From: Ghiorsea sp.
GTDB taxonomy: Bacteria > Pseudomonadota > Zetaproteobacteria > Mariprofundales > Mariprofundaceae
NCBI GenBank assembly: GCA_030949605.1
Contig: JAUZSH010000033.1
Location: 62,001-126,000 of the forward strand
Reading direction: 5' to 3'
DNA: 64,000 nucleotides
Position 1 is the stretch's first letter. Each line of letters starts with the position of its first letter. Below the pieces are notes generated by a model. It did no database searches, was not told the origin of the DNA, and worked only from the letters and a program-made list of their open reading frames with translations. Shown here in pieces: positions 27,962-40,178 of the stretch. A program made the translations under genes and the position numbers.

Positions 27962-30076
27962 TCACATCAAATCTTGTGGGTCAACATCAACTTTTCGGCG
28001 AACACCAGAGGGAACACGCTGCACTTGCAACAGTGGTAAAAGCTTCCATGGTAAAAGCTTTCGGCTCTCATCGCGTATAATAATTTCAAAGCGAAACCTT
28101 CCTGCCAAACGCTCCAAAGCACATGGCATAGGACCGCTCACCTTAACCGCATCCCAAATTTGTAAGGCTTGCTCAAACTTTTTGGCTGCTTTGATGGCTT
28201 TCTCATGGTGCGTTGCTGAAAAAACAATACGCACCCAACGAGCATAAGGTGGAAAGTTGGTCATTTTTCTCAAGCTTAACTCTTCATTCAATACTTCTTC
28301 TGCCTTGCTTTCATCCAGTTTAGAAAACCAAGGTGCATCAGGGCTCCATGTTTGTACGACAACCTGCCCTGCCACAGCACCGCGACCTGTACGCCCAAAG
28401 ACTTGTGTCATCTGTTGCCACCAACGCTCCGATGCACGGAAATCAGGTAAATTCATGCCTAAATCTGCATTAATCACACCCACCAGTGTCACATTGGGAA
28501 AGTGGTGCCCCTTGACCAACATTTGTGTCCCGACCAAGCAATCAATCTTGCCTGCTTCAAATTGGGCTAATGTTTTCTGCAAATCTTTGGCATTGCGAAT
28601 CACATCCCGATCAAACCTTGCCAGCCTTAAATCAGGTAAAGCCTCTAACAAATTATCTTCCAAACGCTCTGTCCCAGAGCCTAAAGGTAAATATGCTTGC
28701 TCACCACATTGTTTGCATGTTTTGACCACACGCTGTGTATAGTCGCAAGTATGGCAACGCAACACGCCTTGTTTACGGTGCAATGTTAGCCGTAAACTGC
28801 ATGCCTTACACATCGGCACATCACCACATGATGTACATTGTAAGGCAGGTGCATAACCTCGTCGGTTCAGGTACAGCATAGATTGCTCACCACGTTCGTG
28901 CGTTGCTTTAAGTTTAGCCAATAATACAGGCGAAAGAACATCATAAGTCCCACGCATATCAATAATTTCAGGTTCAATCGCTGTATGTTGATACACACGC
29001 TCGGTTAAACGAACACAATCCATGCTTTTATCTTGTACTCTTCGCCAGCTTTCCAAGCTAGGTGTTGCTGAACCCAATATTAAGGGAATTTTCAGTTCTT
29101 GCGCCAAAAGTAATGCCATATCTCGCGCTGAATATGCAATACCATCCTGCTGTTTAAACGATGTATCATGCTCTTCATCAATCACGATAAGCCCTAGGTT
29201 GGGCATGGGTAAGAATAAGGCAGAACGTGTACCTAATAATACTTGTGTTTGTGCTAAATCATGACGCACACGAATTTTTTCGCGTATTGTCATGCCTGAA
29301 TGCCAAATATTAACCTGCTTAAACCTAGCCGATAAACGTTGCATCCACATCGGTGTCAAACCAATTTCAGGTACCAAAATAAGAACCTGTTGACCATTGT
29401 TCACAACCTGTTGTGCAGCTTGAAGATAAACTTCAGTTTTACCTGACCCCGTAGAGCCAAAGAGCAATAATGGGTAAAATAAGTGGCTATGCTCATAAAT
29501 AAGTTTCACAGCTTCGCCTTGAGCGTTGCGTAAAACATGTGTAGTCTTTTCAAGCGGCTGAATAAACTGAGTCGCAGCCACGATTTCTTGTAAGAAACCA
29601 TGTTTAACAGCTTGCAACACACGCCATTGTAAAACCTCTTGTGTGCAATATTTGGCAATGGTTTGCAATGAAATTGCTCGTTGATTTTGAAAGGCTTGCC
29701 TTAAATCTTGATCGTATTCATACAAGTCTTCTTGGTTAATACACTTAAAACGGCGTTGTTTATCATGAGCTGCCCATGCTAAACTCAGTTCATACATTTC
29801 ACCCTGCGTACATAACTGATATGCAGCCACTCGATGCAACCAAGTATGATACTTTTTATTGTATAAAGGTTGGTCATCAAAACGATCAAGAACCACCTTT
29901 AAATCATCAGCTTCTCCACACTGCTGTTTAACTTGAAGTACAACCCCCACACGTTTAGCAAAGCCAAACGGTACAGCAATACGAACACCAAGCTTAGGTT
30001 CACCTAGATTTTCAGGCCAAATATAATCAAAGCTTTGCCAAAGAGGTGCAAAAACTGCAACTTCAACAACAATCAT
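27962..30076 (-). CDS. priA: Primosomal protein N' (PriA helicase)
   Basis: About 704 residues. N-terminal 3'-DNA-binding domain, helicase core with GSTGSGKTEVYL, IVIDEEHDTSFKQ and GSATPSLES, and a zinc-binding insert with four cysteine pairs (CTSCGDVPMCKAC, CHTC, CKQCG). PriA restarts stalled replication forks by reloading DnaB. The ATG at 30076 gives the family-like MIVVEVAVF start; a TTG two codons upstream is the alternative. The operon-like position before the barrel/gsp genes carries no functional meaning that I can see. Confidence 0.95.
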   Translation of the reverse strand: MIVVEVAVFAPLWQSFDYIWPENLGEPKLGVRIAVPFGFAKRVGVVLQVKQQCGEADDLKVVLDRFDDQPLYNKKYHTWLHRVAAYQLCTQGEMYELSLAWAAHDKQRRFKCINQEDLYEYDQDLRQAFQNQRAISLQTIAKYCTQEVLQWRVLQAVKHGFLQEIVAATQFIQPLEKTTHVLRNAQGEAVKLIYEHSHLFYPLLLFGSTGSGKTEVYLQAAQQVVNNGQQVLILVPEIGLTPMWMQRLSARFKQVNIWHSGMTIREKIRVRHDLAQTQVLLGTRSALFLPMPNLGLIVIDEEHDTSFKQQDGIAYSARDMALLLAQELKIPLILGSATPSLESWRRVQDKSMDCVRLTERVYQHTAIEPEIIDMRGTYDVLSPVLLAKLKATHERGEQSMLYLNRRGYAPALQCTSCGDVPMCKACSLRLTLHRKQGVLRCHTCDYTQRVVKTCKQCGEQAYLPLGSGTERLEDNLLEALPDLRLARFDRDVIRNAKDLQKTLAQFEAGKIDCLVGTQMLVKGHHFPNVTLVGVINADLGMNLPDFRASERWWQQMTQVFGRTGRGAVAGQVVVQTWSPDAPWFSKLDESKAEEVLNEELSLRKMTNFPPYARWVRIVFSATHHEKAIKAAKKFEQALQIWDAVKVSGPMPCALERLAGRFRFEIIIRDESRKLLPWKLLPLLQVQRVPSGVRRKVDVDPQDLM

Positions 30077-30088
30077 GGTCAAGTGAGA

Positions 30089-31939
30089 TTAATGTAACAA
30101 ACGTTTGTCAGGGGTAAACTCAGGTACAAGTTGTTGCAACAACAGAATCAAGGCAGGAATATCTCGCGCTTGGCACGCCTGACGAATCAACATCAAGCGT
30201 TGTTGTACTTCATCCCAGTTGACCTCTCGAATACCTGAAAGCATAATTTTAGGGTGTATTGTTCCCTGCAAGGACTCTGCTTCATGAAAAAGCTCTTCAA
30301 ACAGCTTCTCACCTGGGCGCAGACCTGTAAAGAGAATATCAATCTCATCATAAGGTGTTAAACCTGCCAAACGAATCATTTGTTCAGCCATATCAATAAT
30401 TTTGACAGGCTCTCCCATATCTAAAACAAATATTTCACCACCATCGCCCATGGTTGCTGCTTGTAAAATAAGAGACACAGCTTCTGGAATAGTCATAAAA
30501 TAACGTGTGATTTCTTTATGTGTCACCGTAACTGGTCCGCCAGCTTCAATTTGTTGTTTAAAAAGGGGAACAACACTACCAGCAGAACCTAAAACATTAC
30601 CAAAACGGGTGGTAATGAAGGCTGTTTCACAACGCGCATTTAAGTTCTGGCAATAAATTTCTGCCATACGTTTGGTTGCGCCCATCACATTGGCTGGATT
30701 GACTGCTTTATCCGTAGAAACTTGTACAAAATAGCTACACTTAAAATTTGCCGCCATATCAGCAAGCATACTTGTACCCAATACGTTGGTTTTAATACCT
30801 TCTGCTGGATTTTCCTCGACCAGAGGTACATGCTTATAAGCTGCCGCATTAAACACAATATCAGGTGAAAAGTGCTCAAATACCCATTCCATACGCTCTT
30901 CATCCCGAATATCACCCAAAACAGCTTTGGATATTTTATAATCATGATGACTCTTCAGTTCATTATCAATTTGATACAAATTAAACTCGGCATGATCCAA
31001 CATAATCAACGCTGACGGTGAAAATGTTATCAATTGGCGGCAAAGCTCTGAACCAATGGAACCACCTGCTCCGGTGACCATAATTTTTTTACCACGAATA
31101 AAATTACAGACTCGCTGATTATCTAAATTTATTTCATCACGACCCAACAAGTCTTCTAAGCGAATACTTCTCAAGTCGCCGGTTTTCAAAGTATGTTCAC
31201 CTATTTCTTCTAAGCTTGGTACTGTTTTACACATGATATGCAAGCCTGCACATAACTTCACCAACCCTTGCAAGAGACTTTTATTGGCAGATGGTAATGC
31301 AACAAGAACCTCATCAATTTCTAAATCAACAGCAATATGCTCAAGTTCCATCAAACCACCCAGCACACGAACACCATGGATATCCATACCTTTTTTCTTA
31401 CGCTCATCATCCAAAAAACCTATGGGTAAATAAGCTTCATTCTTGAGTATATCTCTCACTAATAGTTCACCTGCCTCACCTGCACCCACAATAAGAACTC
31501 TCTTCGCATCAACAGATGCCAGCTTCAACTTTCTATCTTTAAACCAACGGTATAAGAGCCTTGGTCCTGATAGACCCACCATTAAAATAACTGGATATAA
31601 AATCAAGGTAGAACGGGGAATACCCTCCAAGCGAATCCAAATAAAAAGAATAAAATAAGATAGCAACGAACCTACAACAATGGCTTTAAGAATACGCTGC
31701 AAATCAGGAAGTGATGCAAAACGCCAAATACCTCGATAAAGACCAAAAAGCCAATAGAAAGAAGCCAAAACAGGTAACATTACATACAAAAGGTTCCATG
31801 CACCTTGAACATGGAAAATTGGGATAGACGCAAAATCAAAACGAAAAGAAAATGCCAAATAAACGGCAAGCCCAACCCAGATCATATCATGGGTGAATGC
31901 AAACCACCGACTTTTACACATATACAATAAATCTTTCAT
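30089..31939 (-). CDS. FlaA1/PglF-type nucleotide-sugar dehydratase (CapD family)
   Basis: About 616 residues. Four N-terminal transmembrane helices (to ~residue 115) precede a first Rossmann domain (VLIVGAGEAGELLVRD) and a second, catalytic short-chain dehydrogenase domain with VTGAGGSIGSELCRQL, STDKAVNPANVMGATKRMAE and FGNVLGS. This is the long membrane-bound form of UDP-GlcNAc 4,6-dehydratases (PglF, WbpM), which begin synthesis of bacillosamine-type sugars for capsule, LPS or protein glycosylation. The ATG at 31939 has GGGGAAA upstream; the longer frame from 31984 runs back towards a terminator. No other sugar genes adjoin, so the end product is unknown. Confidence 0.88.
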   Translation of the reverse strand: MKDLLYMCKSRWFAFTHDMIWVGLAVYLAFSFRFDFASIPIFHVQGAWNLLYVMLPVLASFYWLFGLYRGIWRFASLPDLQRILKAIVVGSLLSYFILFIWIRLEGIPRSTLILYPVILMVGLSGPRLLYRWFKDRKLKLASVDAKRVLIVGAGEAGELLVRDILKNEAYLPIGFLDDERKKKGMDIHGVRVLGGLMELEHIAVDLEIDEVLVALPSANKSLLQGLVKLCAGLHIMCKTVPSLEEIGEHTLKTGDLRSIRLEDLLGRDEINLDNQRVCNFIRGKKIMVTGAGGSIGSELCRQLITFSPSALIMLDHAEFNLYQIDNELKSHHDYKISKAVLGDIRDEERMEWVFEHFSPDIVFNAAAYKHVPLVEENPAEGIKTNVLGTSMLADMAANFKCSYFVQVSTDKAVNPANVMGATKRMAEIYCQNLNARCETAFITTRFGNVLGSAGSVVPLFKQQIEAGGPVTVTHKEITRYFMTIPEAVSLILQAATMGDGGEIFVLDMGEPVKIIDMAEQMIRLAGLTPYDEIDILFTGLRPGEKLFEELFHEAESLQGTIHPKIMLSGIREVNWDEVQQRLMLIRQACQARDIPALILLLQQLVPEFTPDKRLLH

Positions 31940-31988
31940 AAAATTTCCCCGAAAATCATGCCGAAAACCTAACCCATGTAACAAAAAA

Positions 31989-32012
31989 GGCGAACCCTAA
32001 GGTTCGCCTTTT
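31989..32012 (-). terminator. Intrinsic terminator of the carbon operon
   Basis: Perfect 8-bp stem GGCGAACC/GGTTCGCC with a four-base loop. On the minus strand it is followed by a T6 run (the A run just left of 31989), as expected for a transcript reading out of fba. A shorter T run on the other side makes it partly bidirectional. Confidence 0.85.
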
Positions 32013-32033
32013 CAATCATTTTTTAGCCGATTT

Positions 32034-33071
32034 TTACTTATAAAAACCAATCATCTCTTCTAAAGATTTAACTTTAATCTTAGAAGCCTGACCAGCACAA
32101 CCAAATGCTTCAAAACGCGCTTGGCAGATGTCTTTCATGGCATCTTTAGCAGCTTTGTAGAATTTACGTGGGTCGAAGTTAGATGGGTTTTCTTTCAAGT
32201 GTTTACGAATTGCACCAGTAGAAGCCATTCTAAGGTCAGTATCGATGTTTACTTTACGTACACCAGACTTGATGCCTTTAACGATTTCTTCAACAGGAAC
32301 ACCATAAGTCTCGCCCATTTCTCCACCATATTCATTAATGATAGCTAACCATTCTTGTGGCACTGAAGAAGAGCCGTGCATTACCAGGTGTGTATCAGGA
32401 AGTGCTGCATGAATTTCTTCAATGCGGTCAATACGCAATACTTCACCAGTAGGTGGCTTGGTGAATTTATATGCACCATGTGAAGTACCAATAGCGATTG
32501 CCAAAGCATCAACATTTGTTGCTTCAACGAAATCAACTGCTTCATCAACACCTGTAAGCAGCATGTCCATATCTAACTTGCCTTCAGCGCCATGACCGTC
32601 TTCTTCGCCCATCATACCTGTTTCCAAAGAACCCAAGCAACCAAGCTCACCTTCAACAGAAACACCACCAGCATGTGCCATTTCAACTACTTTTTTGGTT
32701 ACACCAACATTATATTCAAATGAACCTGGTGTTTTACAATCGGCTTCCAATGAACCATCCATCATCACTGATGAAAAACCTGATTGAATAGAGCGTAAAC
32801 ATACTGCTGGCTCAGAACCGTGATCCTGATGCATAACAACTGGGATGTGTGGATATTGCTCAACTGCTGCTGCAATCATATGACGCAAGAAGGGCTCGCC
32901 TGCATAACCGCGCGCACCAGCAGAACCCTGCATGATGACTGGTGAATTCACCGCATCAGCAGCTTCCATGATTGCATGAACTTGCTCCATATTATTTACA
33001 TTGAATGCTGGCATGCCATAGCTTTCTTCAGCTGCATGATCCAGTAATTGACGTAGTGAAATTAATGCCAT
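32034..33071 (-). CDS. fba: Class II fructose-bisphosphate aldolase
   Basis: 345 residues, of the CbbA/Fba class II subgroup. Zinc ligands and active-site motifs are visible: [42 protein letters not shown] and VMHGSSSVP. It cleaves or condenses fructose 1,6-bisphosphate (and sedoheptulose bisphosphate in Calvin-cycle organisms). AGAGGAGA precedes the ATG. Last gene of the glpX-tkt-gap-pgk-pyk-fba operon, followed by a strong terminator. Confidence 0.96.
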   Translation of the reverse strand: MALISLRQLLDHAAEESYGMPAFNVNNMEQVHAIMEAADAVNSPVIMQGSAGARGYAGEPFLRHMIAAAVEQYPHIPVVMHQDHGSEPAVCLRSIQSGFSSVMMDGSLEADCKTPGSFEYNVGVTKKVVEMAHAGGVSVEGELGCLGSLETGMMGEEDGHGAEGKLDMDMLLTGVDEAVDFVEATNVDALAIAIGTSHGAYKFTKPPTGEVLRIDRIEEIHAALPDTHLVMHGSSSVPQEWLAIINEYGGEMGETYGVPVEEIVKGIKSGVRKVNIDTDLRMASTGAIRKHLKENPSNFDPRKFYKAAKDAMKDICQARFEAFGCAGQASKIKVKSLEEMIGFYK

Positions 33072-33112
33072 TGTGTTTCTCCTCTTTTATTGTGCTTGTC
33101 GTACTATAATGA

Positions 33113-34558
33113 TTAAATACTAATAATTTTCATTGCATTCGTGCCACCAGATTCACCCATAGGTGTACCAAATGTCATGATAATTAAATCATCTTTTTCT
33201 GCAATATCTTCTGCAAGCATTTTTTCTTGAATGTCTAACGTAGCCTTAGGTGCATCTGCAGGACCATAAACAACATCCATACGAAGTGGTGTTACATTTC
33301 TAAATAATGTTACACGACCAAGTGTGCTATCTTCAGATGTCACTGCATAAATAGGAACATCACCCAAATGCCGTGACATATACAACGCAGTATTACCCGA
33401 CTTTGTAAATGATGCAATTGCTTTCACTGGCATTTCACGCGCTATTTCCATGGCTTGACGTGCAATACATTCATCCACTGAGTGTGGAGGATACCTAGGG
33501 TCTCGCGTCTCAGATGACGGCATCACACGTTGCTTTTCCGTTTCAATACAAGTTCTGTGCATGGCTAAAACAGCTTCAACAGGGTAGTCACCTGCGGCTG
33601 ATTCACCCGAAAGCATTACCGCATCTGTACCGTCCAAAACAGCATTAGCGCAATCATTCACTTCTGCTCGTGTTGGAATCGGGTTCTCACACATGGACTC
33701 CATCATTTGTGTGGCTACAATGACTGGACAATTGTATTTAGGTGCCATTCTAAGCATTTTCTTTTGCACAGGTGGTACTGCTGCATCACCAATTTCAACA
33801 CCCAAATCACCACGCGCAACCATCACGGCATCTGACGCTTCCATGATCGCTTTGAGGTTATCATCTAAGACAGCTTCCGCACGCTCAACTTTAGCAACCA
33901 TACCCGCATTTGAACCTTCAGCTTCAACCAAAGAACGCGCATACTCCATATCTTTACCATCACGTGGAAAAGAAATTGCCACATAATCCACACCAATTGC
34001 ACATGCTGTTTTGATGTCTTCTTTATCTTTTTCAGTCAAAGCATCAGCAGACAAACCACCACCAGCACGATTAATACCCTTGTTGTTAGATAACACACCA
34101 CCAACGACAACAGTACAGTGAATCTCTTGACCAACAACCTTGTCTACATCCATGACCAGTAAGCCATCATTTAATAACAAACGAGCCCCAGATTCAACAT
34201 CAGTAACAAGTTCTTTATATGTTAAACCAACACGTTCATCAGTGCCTTCATCCAAGTTCATCGCACCATCAAGAATAAACTTCTGTCCAATTTTAAGCAT
34301 GGTTTTACCAGCTTTAAATTTACCGCAACGGATTTTAGGCCCTTGCATATCAGCAAGAATGCCAACAACAACGCCTAGTTTTTTTGCCGCTGCGCGCACA
34401 TTGTCCGCGCGCATCTGATGATCTTCAGGTGTACCGTGTGAAAAGTTCAAACGAACCACGTTCACACCTGCAGCAATCATTTTTTCAAGCATCTCTGGCG
34501 ATTCAGAAGATGGACCTAATGTTGCTACAATTTTTGTTCTACGAATGTGCTCTGTCAT
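33113..34558 (-). CDS. pyk: Pyruvate kinase
   Basis: 481 residues, full length. Begins RRTKIVATLGPSS; active-site region MVARGDLGVEIG followed by VIVATQMMESM; C-terminal allosteric domain with SGNTALYMSRH. It converts phosphoenolpyruvate and ADP to pyruvate and ATP. The start codon overlaps the pgk stop (TAATG). Its place in an otherwise reversible sugar-phosphate operon is worth noting because pyruvate kinase is the one glycolysis-only step. Confidence 0.97.
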   Translation of the reverse strand: MTEHIRRTKIVATLGPSSESPEMLEKMIAAGVNVVRLNFSHGTPEDHQMRADNVRAAAKKLGVVVGILADMQGPKIRCGKFKAGKTMLKIGQKFILDGAMNLDEGTDERVGLTYKELVTDVESGARLLLNDGLLVMDVDKVVGQEIHCTVVVGGVLSNNKGINRAGGGLSADALTEKDKEDIKTACAIGVDYVAISFPRDGKDMEYARSLVEAEGSNAGMVAKVERAEAVLDDNLKAIMEASDAVMVARGDLGVEIGDAAVPPVQKKMLRMAPKYNCPVIVATQMMESMCENPIPTRAEVNDCANAVLDGTDAVMLSGESAAGDYPVEAVLAMHRTCIETEKQRVMPSSETRDPRYPPHSVDECIARQAMEIAREMPVKAIASFTKSGNTALYMSRHLGDVPIYAVTSEDSTLGRVTLFRNVTPLRMDVVYGPADAPKATLDIQEKMLAEDIAEKDDLIIMTFGTPMGESGGTNAMKIISI

Positions 34559-35736
34559 TATTTTGCGCGACCCTCTAGCATTTCAACTGCTGGTAATTTT
34601 TTTCCTTCTAAAAACTCTAAGAAAGCACCTCCACCTGTGGAGATATAAGATACTTTATCGGAGATATTATATTTATCGACTGCGGCTAATGTGTCACCAC
34701 CACCTGCAATTGAAAATGCAGATGATTCAGCAATCGCCAAGGCAATCGCTTTCGTGCCTTCACCAAACTGATCAAATTCAAATACGCCAACTGGACCATT
34801 CCATACGATGGTGCCTGCATTTTTAATAATTTCAGCAAGCTCTGCTGCTGAATCAGGACCAATGTCAAAAATCATATCATCATCAAGACACTCATCCGCT
34901 TTTTTCAGTGTTGCTTCAGCAGTTGGTGAAAATTCTTTCGCACAAACAATATCTGTAGGTACGGGGATTGAACCACCATTAGCTTCTGCATCTGCAGTTA
35001 ATTTTTTACATGTATCAACCAAATCAGCTTCATACAATGATTTACCCACTGGCAAACCTGCAGCTGCGATAAACGTGTTGGCGATACCGCCACCCACAAC
35101 CAATTGGTCAACAATTGTAGATAATGATTCAAGCACTGTTAATTTTGTTGAAACTTTAGAGCCACCCACAATGGCAACCATTGGGCGCGCCGGATTATCC
35201 AAAGCTTTACCAAGTGCTTCAAGTTCACCTGCAAGCAATGGACCTGCACATGCAGTTGGCGCAAATTGACCTGCACCATGCGTTGAAGCTTGTGCGCGAT
35301 GCGCTGTACCAAAAGCATCCATCACATAAACATCACACAATGCTGCATATTGTTTAGATAAAGCTTCGTCATTCTTTTTTTCACCAACATTAAAGCGCAC
35401 ATTTTCTAGCAAAACAACTTCACCATTGGCAACATCAATATCAGAACCAATATAATCTTTGAGTAAACGCACATCTTGACCCAAAAGACCTGACATATGT
35501 GCAGCAACAGGATCTAAAGAAAACTCATCCGCTGATTCACCTTCTGTCGGACGACCCAAATGGGACATGACCATCACTTTTGCACCAGCCTTGATACAAT
35601 GCTCAAGGGTTGGCAATGATGCACGAATACGCTTATCTGATGTGACTTTGCCATCAGCAATGGGTACATTCAAGTCTTGGCGAATCAAGACACGTTTACC
35701 TTCTAGGTTCAAATCAGTCATTTTTATTACAGACAT
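34558..35736 (-). CDS. pgk: Phosphoglycerate kinase
   Basis: 392 residues, full length. Typical segments: [19 protein letters not shown] near the start, [37 protein letters not shown] and the C-terminal [11 protein letters not shown]. It interconverts 1,3-bisphosphoglycerate and 3-phosphoglycerate. AGAGGAG precedes the ATG. Operon member between gap and pyk, with an overlapping stop-start junction to pyk. Confidence 0.97.
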   Translation of the reverse strand: MSVIKMTDLNLEGKRVLIRQDLNVPIADGKVTSDKRIRASLPTLEHCIKAGAKVMVMSHLGRPTEGESADEFSLDPVAAHMSGLLGQDVRLLKDYIGSDIDVANGEVVLLENVRFNVGEKKNDEALSKQYAALCDVYVMDAFGTAHRAQASTHGAGQFAPTACAGPLLAGELEALGKALDNPARPMVAIVGGSKVSTKLTVLESLSTIVDQLVVGGGIANTFIAAAGLPVGKSLYEADLVDTCKKLTADAEANGGSIPVPTDIVCAKEFSPTAEATLKKADECLDDDMIFDIGPDSAAELAEIIKNAGTIVWNGPVGVFEFDQFGEGTKAIALAIAESSAFSIAGGGDTLAAVDKYNISDKVSYISTGGGAFLEFLEGKKLPAVEMLEGRAK

Positions 35737-35854
35737 GTTTACTCCTCTTTTTCACTCTATAACGCTTGTTTTTGTACACTTACCACTAAGGAAAACTATA
35801 CAAAAACAAACGTGAAGACCCTATTTCAAGAGCCTTCACATTATATTTCATCCT

Positions 35855-36874
<1,020 letters not shown>

Positions 36875-36889
36875 TTATATTATAAAAAA

Positions 36890-38878
36890 TTAAGCGACTT
36901 CATTTACAGCAGCAATCACTGCTTCAGTGGTGATACCAAACATTTTAAACAGTTCGCCAGCAGGAGCTGACTCACCAAATGTGTCAATACCAATCACTTT
37001 ACCATTCAAACCAACATACTTCGCCCAGAAACCAGTCACGCCAGCTTCAACTGCAACACGTGCCGATACCGATGCTGGCAATACTGATTCTCTATATGCA
37101 TCATCTTGTTTATCAAAGGCATTGGTTGAAGGCATAGAAACAACACGAACTTTCTTATCCGTGATGGCAGCAGCAGCTTCCATAGCCAAAGAAAGCTCGG
37201 AACCTGTACCAATGATGATAACATCAGGTGTACCTTCACAATCTTTAAGAATATAACCACCGCGCTCAATCAATTTGATTTGATCAGCCGTACGCTCTTG
37301 ATGTGGCAAGTTTTGACGTGAGAAAATCAACGATGAAGGACCAGTGTTATTTTTAATCGCAACTTTCCAAGCCACTGCAGATTCAACCGCATCACAAGGA
37401 CGCCACACATCCATATTCGGAATCATGCGTAATGTTGCAGTTTGCTCTACAGGTTGATGCGTAGGTCCATCTTCACCCAAACCAATCGAATCATGGGTAA
37501 ACACTTCGATATGACCAATTTTCATCAATGCAGCCATGCGTAATGCATTACGTGCATATTCAGAGAACATCAAAAATGTTGCGCCGTAAGGTACAAATCC
37601 ACCATGCAATGAAATACCATTAATCATCGCAGCCATACCGAACTCACGCACGCCATAGTTCACATAGTTGCCATCAGCGTTATCAATCACAGGCTTAGCA
37701 CCTGACCATAATGTTAGGTTTGAACCTGCCAAATCTGCAGAGCCACCCAAAAACTCTGGTGTGACTTTTGCCAATGCTTCAATTGCATTTTGTGAAGCTT
37801 TGCGTGAAGCAATAAACTCACCTTTAGCAGCAACTTCAGCAATGAAAGCATCCGCAGCAGCGTCCCAATCAGCAGATAGCTCATGATTTACACGGCGTGT
37901 AAATTCAGCAGCTTCAGTTGGGTATTCGGCAGCATATGCAGCAAATGTTTTGTCCCAATCCGACTCAGCAGCTTTGCCTGCTTCTTTGTTATCCCAGCCT
38001 TCATAAACATCAGCAGGGATTTCAAATGGTGCTGAATCCCAGTTAAGTTCTTTACGAACCAATGCAATTTCTTCATCACCCAAAGCCGCACCATGACAAT
38101 CATGTGTACCTGCTTTGTTTGGAGAACCAAAACCAATGATTGTACGACAACAAATCATGGTTGGTTTACCTGTTTCAGCGCGTGCCGTATCAATCGCTTG
38201 CTTAATTTCATCAGCATCGTGACCATCAACATCACGAATCACTTGCCAGCCATAAGCTTCAAAGCGAGCTGCAGTATCATCAGTGAACCAGCCTTCAACT
38301 TCGCCATCAATTGAAATGCCGTTGTCATCCCAGAACGCAACCAATTTACCAAGACCAAGTGTACCAGCCAAAGAACATGCTTCGTGAGAAATACCTTCCA
38401 TCAAGCAGCCATCACCCAAGAAAACGTAAGTATTGTGATCAACAATAGTGTGACCTGGTTTGTTGAATTGTGCCGCTAATGTTTTCTCAGCCAATGCCAT
38501 ACCAACACCGTTGGTAATACCTTGCCCTAAAGGACCCGTTGTGGTTTCAATACCTGGTGCGTAGCCATATTCAGGGTGACCTGGTGTACGCGAATGCAAT
38601 TGACGGAATTGTTTAATGTCTTCAATATCCAAATCGTATCCAGCAAGGTGTAACAATGAATAAATCAACATTGAGCCATGACCGTTGGATAAAATAAAAC
38701 GATCGCGATCAGCCCATTTAGGGTTGGTCGGATTATGCTTCATGTAGTCGTTCCAAAGGACTTCGGCAATATCTGCCATGCCCATAGGTGCGCCAGGGTG
38801 ACCTGAATTTGCTTTTTGTACTGCATCCATTGCTAACGCACGAACAGCATTAGCCAAGTGTCTACGATTATTACTCAT
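36890..38878 (-). CDS. tkt: Transketolase
   Basis: 662 residues, full length. Thiamine pyrophosphate motif [22 protein letters not shown]-terminal [20 protein letters not shown]; pyrimidine domain [15 protein letters not shown] and [18 protein letters not shown]. It transfers two-carbon units between sugar phosphates in the pentose-phosphate and Calvin pathways. AGAGG precedes the start. Located between glpX and gap. Confidence 0.97.
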   Translation of the reverse strand: MSNNRRHLANAVRALAMDAVQKANSGHPGAPMGMADIAEVLWNDYMKHNPTNPKWADRDRFILSNGHGSMLIYSLLHLAGYDLDIEDIKQFRQLHSRTPGHPEYGYAPGIETTTGPLGQGITNGVGMALAEKTLAAQFNKPGHTIVDHNTYVFLGDGCLMEGISHEACSLAGTLGLGKLVAFWDDNGISIDGEVEGWFTDDTAARFEAYGWQVIRDVDGHDADEIKQAIDTARAETGKPTMICCRTIIGFGSPNKAGTHDCHGAALGDEEIALVRKELNWDSAPFEIPADVYEGWDNKEAGKAAESDWDKTFAAYAAEYPTEAAEFTRRVNHELSADWDAAADAFIAEVAAKGEFIASRKASQNAIEALAKVTPEFLGGSADLAGSNLTLWSGAKPVIDNADGNYVNYGVREFGMAAMINGISLHGGFVPYGATFLMFSEYARNALRMAALMKIGHIEVFTHDSIGLGEDGPTHQPVEQTATLRMIPNMDVWRPCDAVESAVAWKVAIKNNTGPSSLIFSRQNLPHQERTADQIKLIERGGYILKDCEGTPDVIIIGTGSELSLAMEAAAAITDKKVRVVSMPSTNAFDKQDDAYRESVLPASVSARVAVEAGVTGFWAKYVGLNGKVIGIDTFGESAPAGELFKMFGITTEAVIAAVNEVA

Positions 38879-38921
38879 AATTACCTCTTATTTTTTTATT
38901 CAAACAATTAAAACGGGAAAA

Positions 38922-39875
38922 TTAAACGTGCAGTGTTGTTTGCACACGACGGATATTACCCACAGAACCCGAAAGAACGACCGTATCCGTGACCATATAT
39001 TTACCATCAACATCAGTGCCAACCTTGACATGGTCAACATATTCACCACTGGTTAAACCCGTGGCAATAAACATGCAATCATCTGAGGTCACAAGCTCAT
39101 CACGTGTCAAATAACGCTCTGTATCAATGCCTTCTTTTTCACATAATGCAATCTCGAAATCTTTTTGCGGAGCCATGCGACCAAACATTTCAGCACCCAT
39201 CGCGCGTGCTGCACATGCCGTCACGATACCTTCAGGTGTGCCGCCAATGCCAAACAACGCATCAGAACCCATATTTAGAATCGCTTGAATCGCGCCATTC
39301 ACATCACCATCCGTGGCAAGACGAACTTTTGCACCACAGGCATAAATCTCTTTAATCATCGCTTGGTGACGGGGTTTATCCAAAACAAATACTGTGATTT
39401 CTTTAATATCTTTATCCAATGCTTTCGCCAACTGCGTCAAGCGAACTTCAACAGATGCTGTTGGGTCAATTTTACCACGCGCAGCTTTTGGATAGACTTG
39501 TTTTTCCATATAAAAACAAGAACCAGGGCGATACATCGTACCTGCAGGTGCTGCAGCTAAGGTTACGATAGAACCTGATGCATCACGGGCAAACAAGTTG
39601 GTGCCTTCAATCGGATCAACTGCAATGTCAACACCAATACCTGAACCCGTCCCTACTTCTTCATCATCATACAATGCAGGCGCTTCATCTTTGGCACCTT
39701 CACCAATCACAATCAAACCTTTCATCTTCACTTGATTAATTCGCTCGCGCATCGCATCAACAGCAAACCCATCACCTTCATCTTTCTGACCAGAACCAAC
39801 AAACGGTGCACAAGCACGCGCGGCGGCTTCACAAACTTCTACTAAATCAATCTTTAGATCTGCAACAGTGGACAT
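38922..39875 (-). CDS. glpX: Class II fructose-1,6-bisphosphatase GlpX
   Basis: 317 residues. Family segments GEGAKDEAPALY, VDPIEGTNLFARDASGSIV, ATDGDVNGAIQAI and FGIGGTPEGIVTA(C) are visible. It hydrolyses fructose 1,6-bisphosphate, an irreversible gluconeogenic or Calvin-cycle step; in autotrophs GlpX-type enzymes often also act on sedoheptulose bisphosphate. GGGGAGG lies just before the ATG. First gene of the carbon operon, with a promoter-like sequence upstream. Confidence 0.96.
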   Translation of the reverse strand: MSTVADLKIDLVEVCEAAARACAPFVGSGQKDEGDGFAVDAMRERINQVKMKGLIVIGEGAKDEAPALYDDEEVGTGSGIGVDIAVDPIEGTNLFARDASGSIVTLAAAPAGTMYRPGSCFYMEKQVYPKAARGKIDPTASVEVRLTQLAKALDKDIKEITVFVLDKPRHQAMIKEIYACGAKVRLATDGDVNGAIQAILNMGSDALFGIGGTPEGIVTACAARAMGAEMFGRMAPQKDFEIALCEKEGIDTERYLTRDELVTSDDCMFIATGLTSGEYVDHVKVGTDVDGKYMVTDTVVLSGSVGNIRRVQTTLHV

Positions 39876-39944
39876 TCGTCCTCCCCTTTAATAAAGCTAT
39901 GTTTTATTGTCAGCCTCCCTTTCAAAGAAGCATCAAGATGGCGC

Positions 39945-39985
39945 ACTATAACCAGAAGTCAGGTAAAAATCGACCCCTGAGGGGT
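39945..39985 (-). promoter_or_regulatory. Candidate glpX operon promoter with adjoining dyad
   Basis: On the minus strand, TCGATT (39968-39973) and TATAGT (39945-39950) are separated by 17 bases, about 70 bases upstream of the glpX start. A perfect 13-bp dyad ACCCCTGAGGGGT (39973-39985) abuts the -35-like box and could be an operator. The rest of 39876-40178 shows no gene. Confidence 0.35.
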
Positions 39986-40178
39986 TAATTCTTAGCAACT
40001 GTGTAAAAATTTAGGCATTATGATTCTTTCATATACCTCATTCGTATGTAGGGATATACTGAGCATCTTTAAGCTCCAAGCACAACATGTGAAAATGATT
40101 TTATTTTTACACTGGATCTAAGCTCAAAACTGACATTCCCCCCTTATTTTGATTGTTAACACTATGCTTAACATCAGT

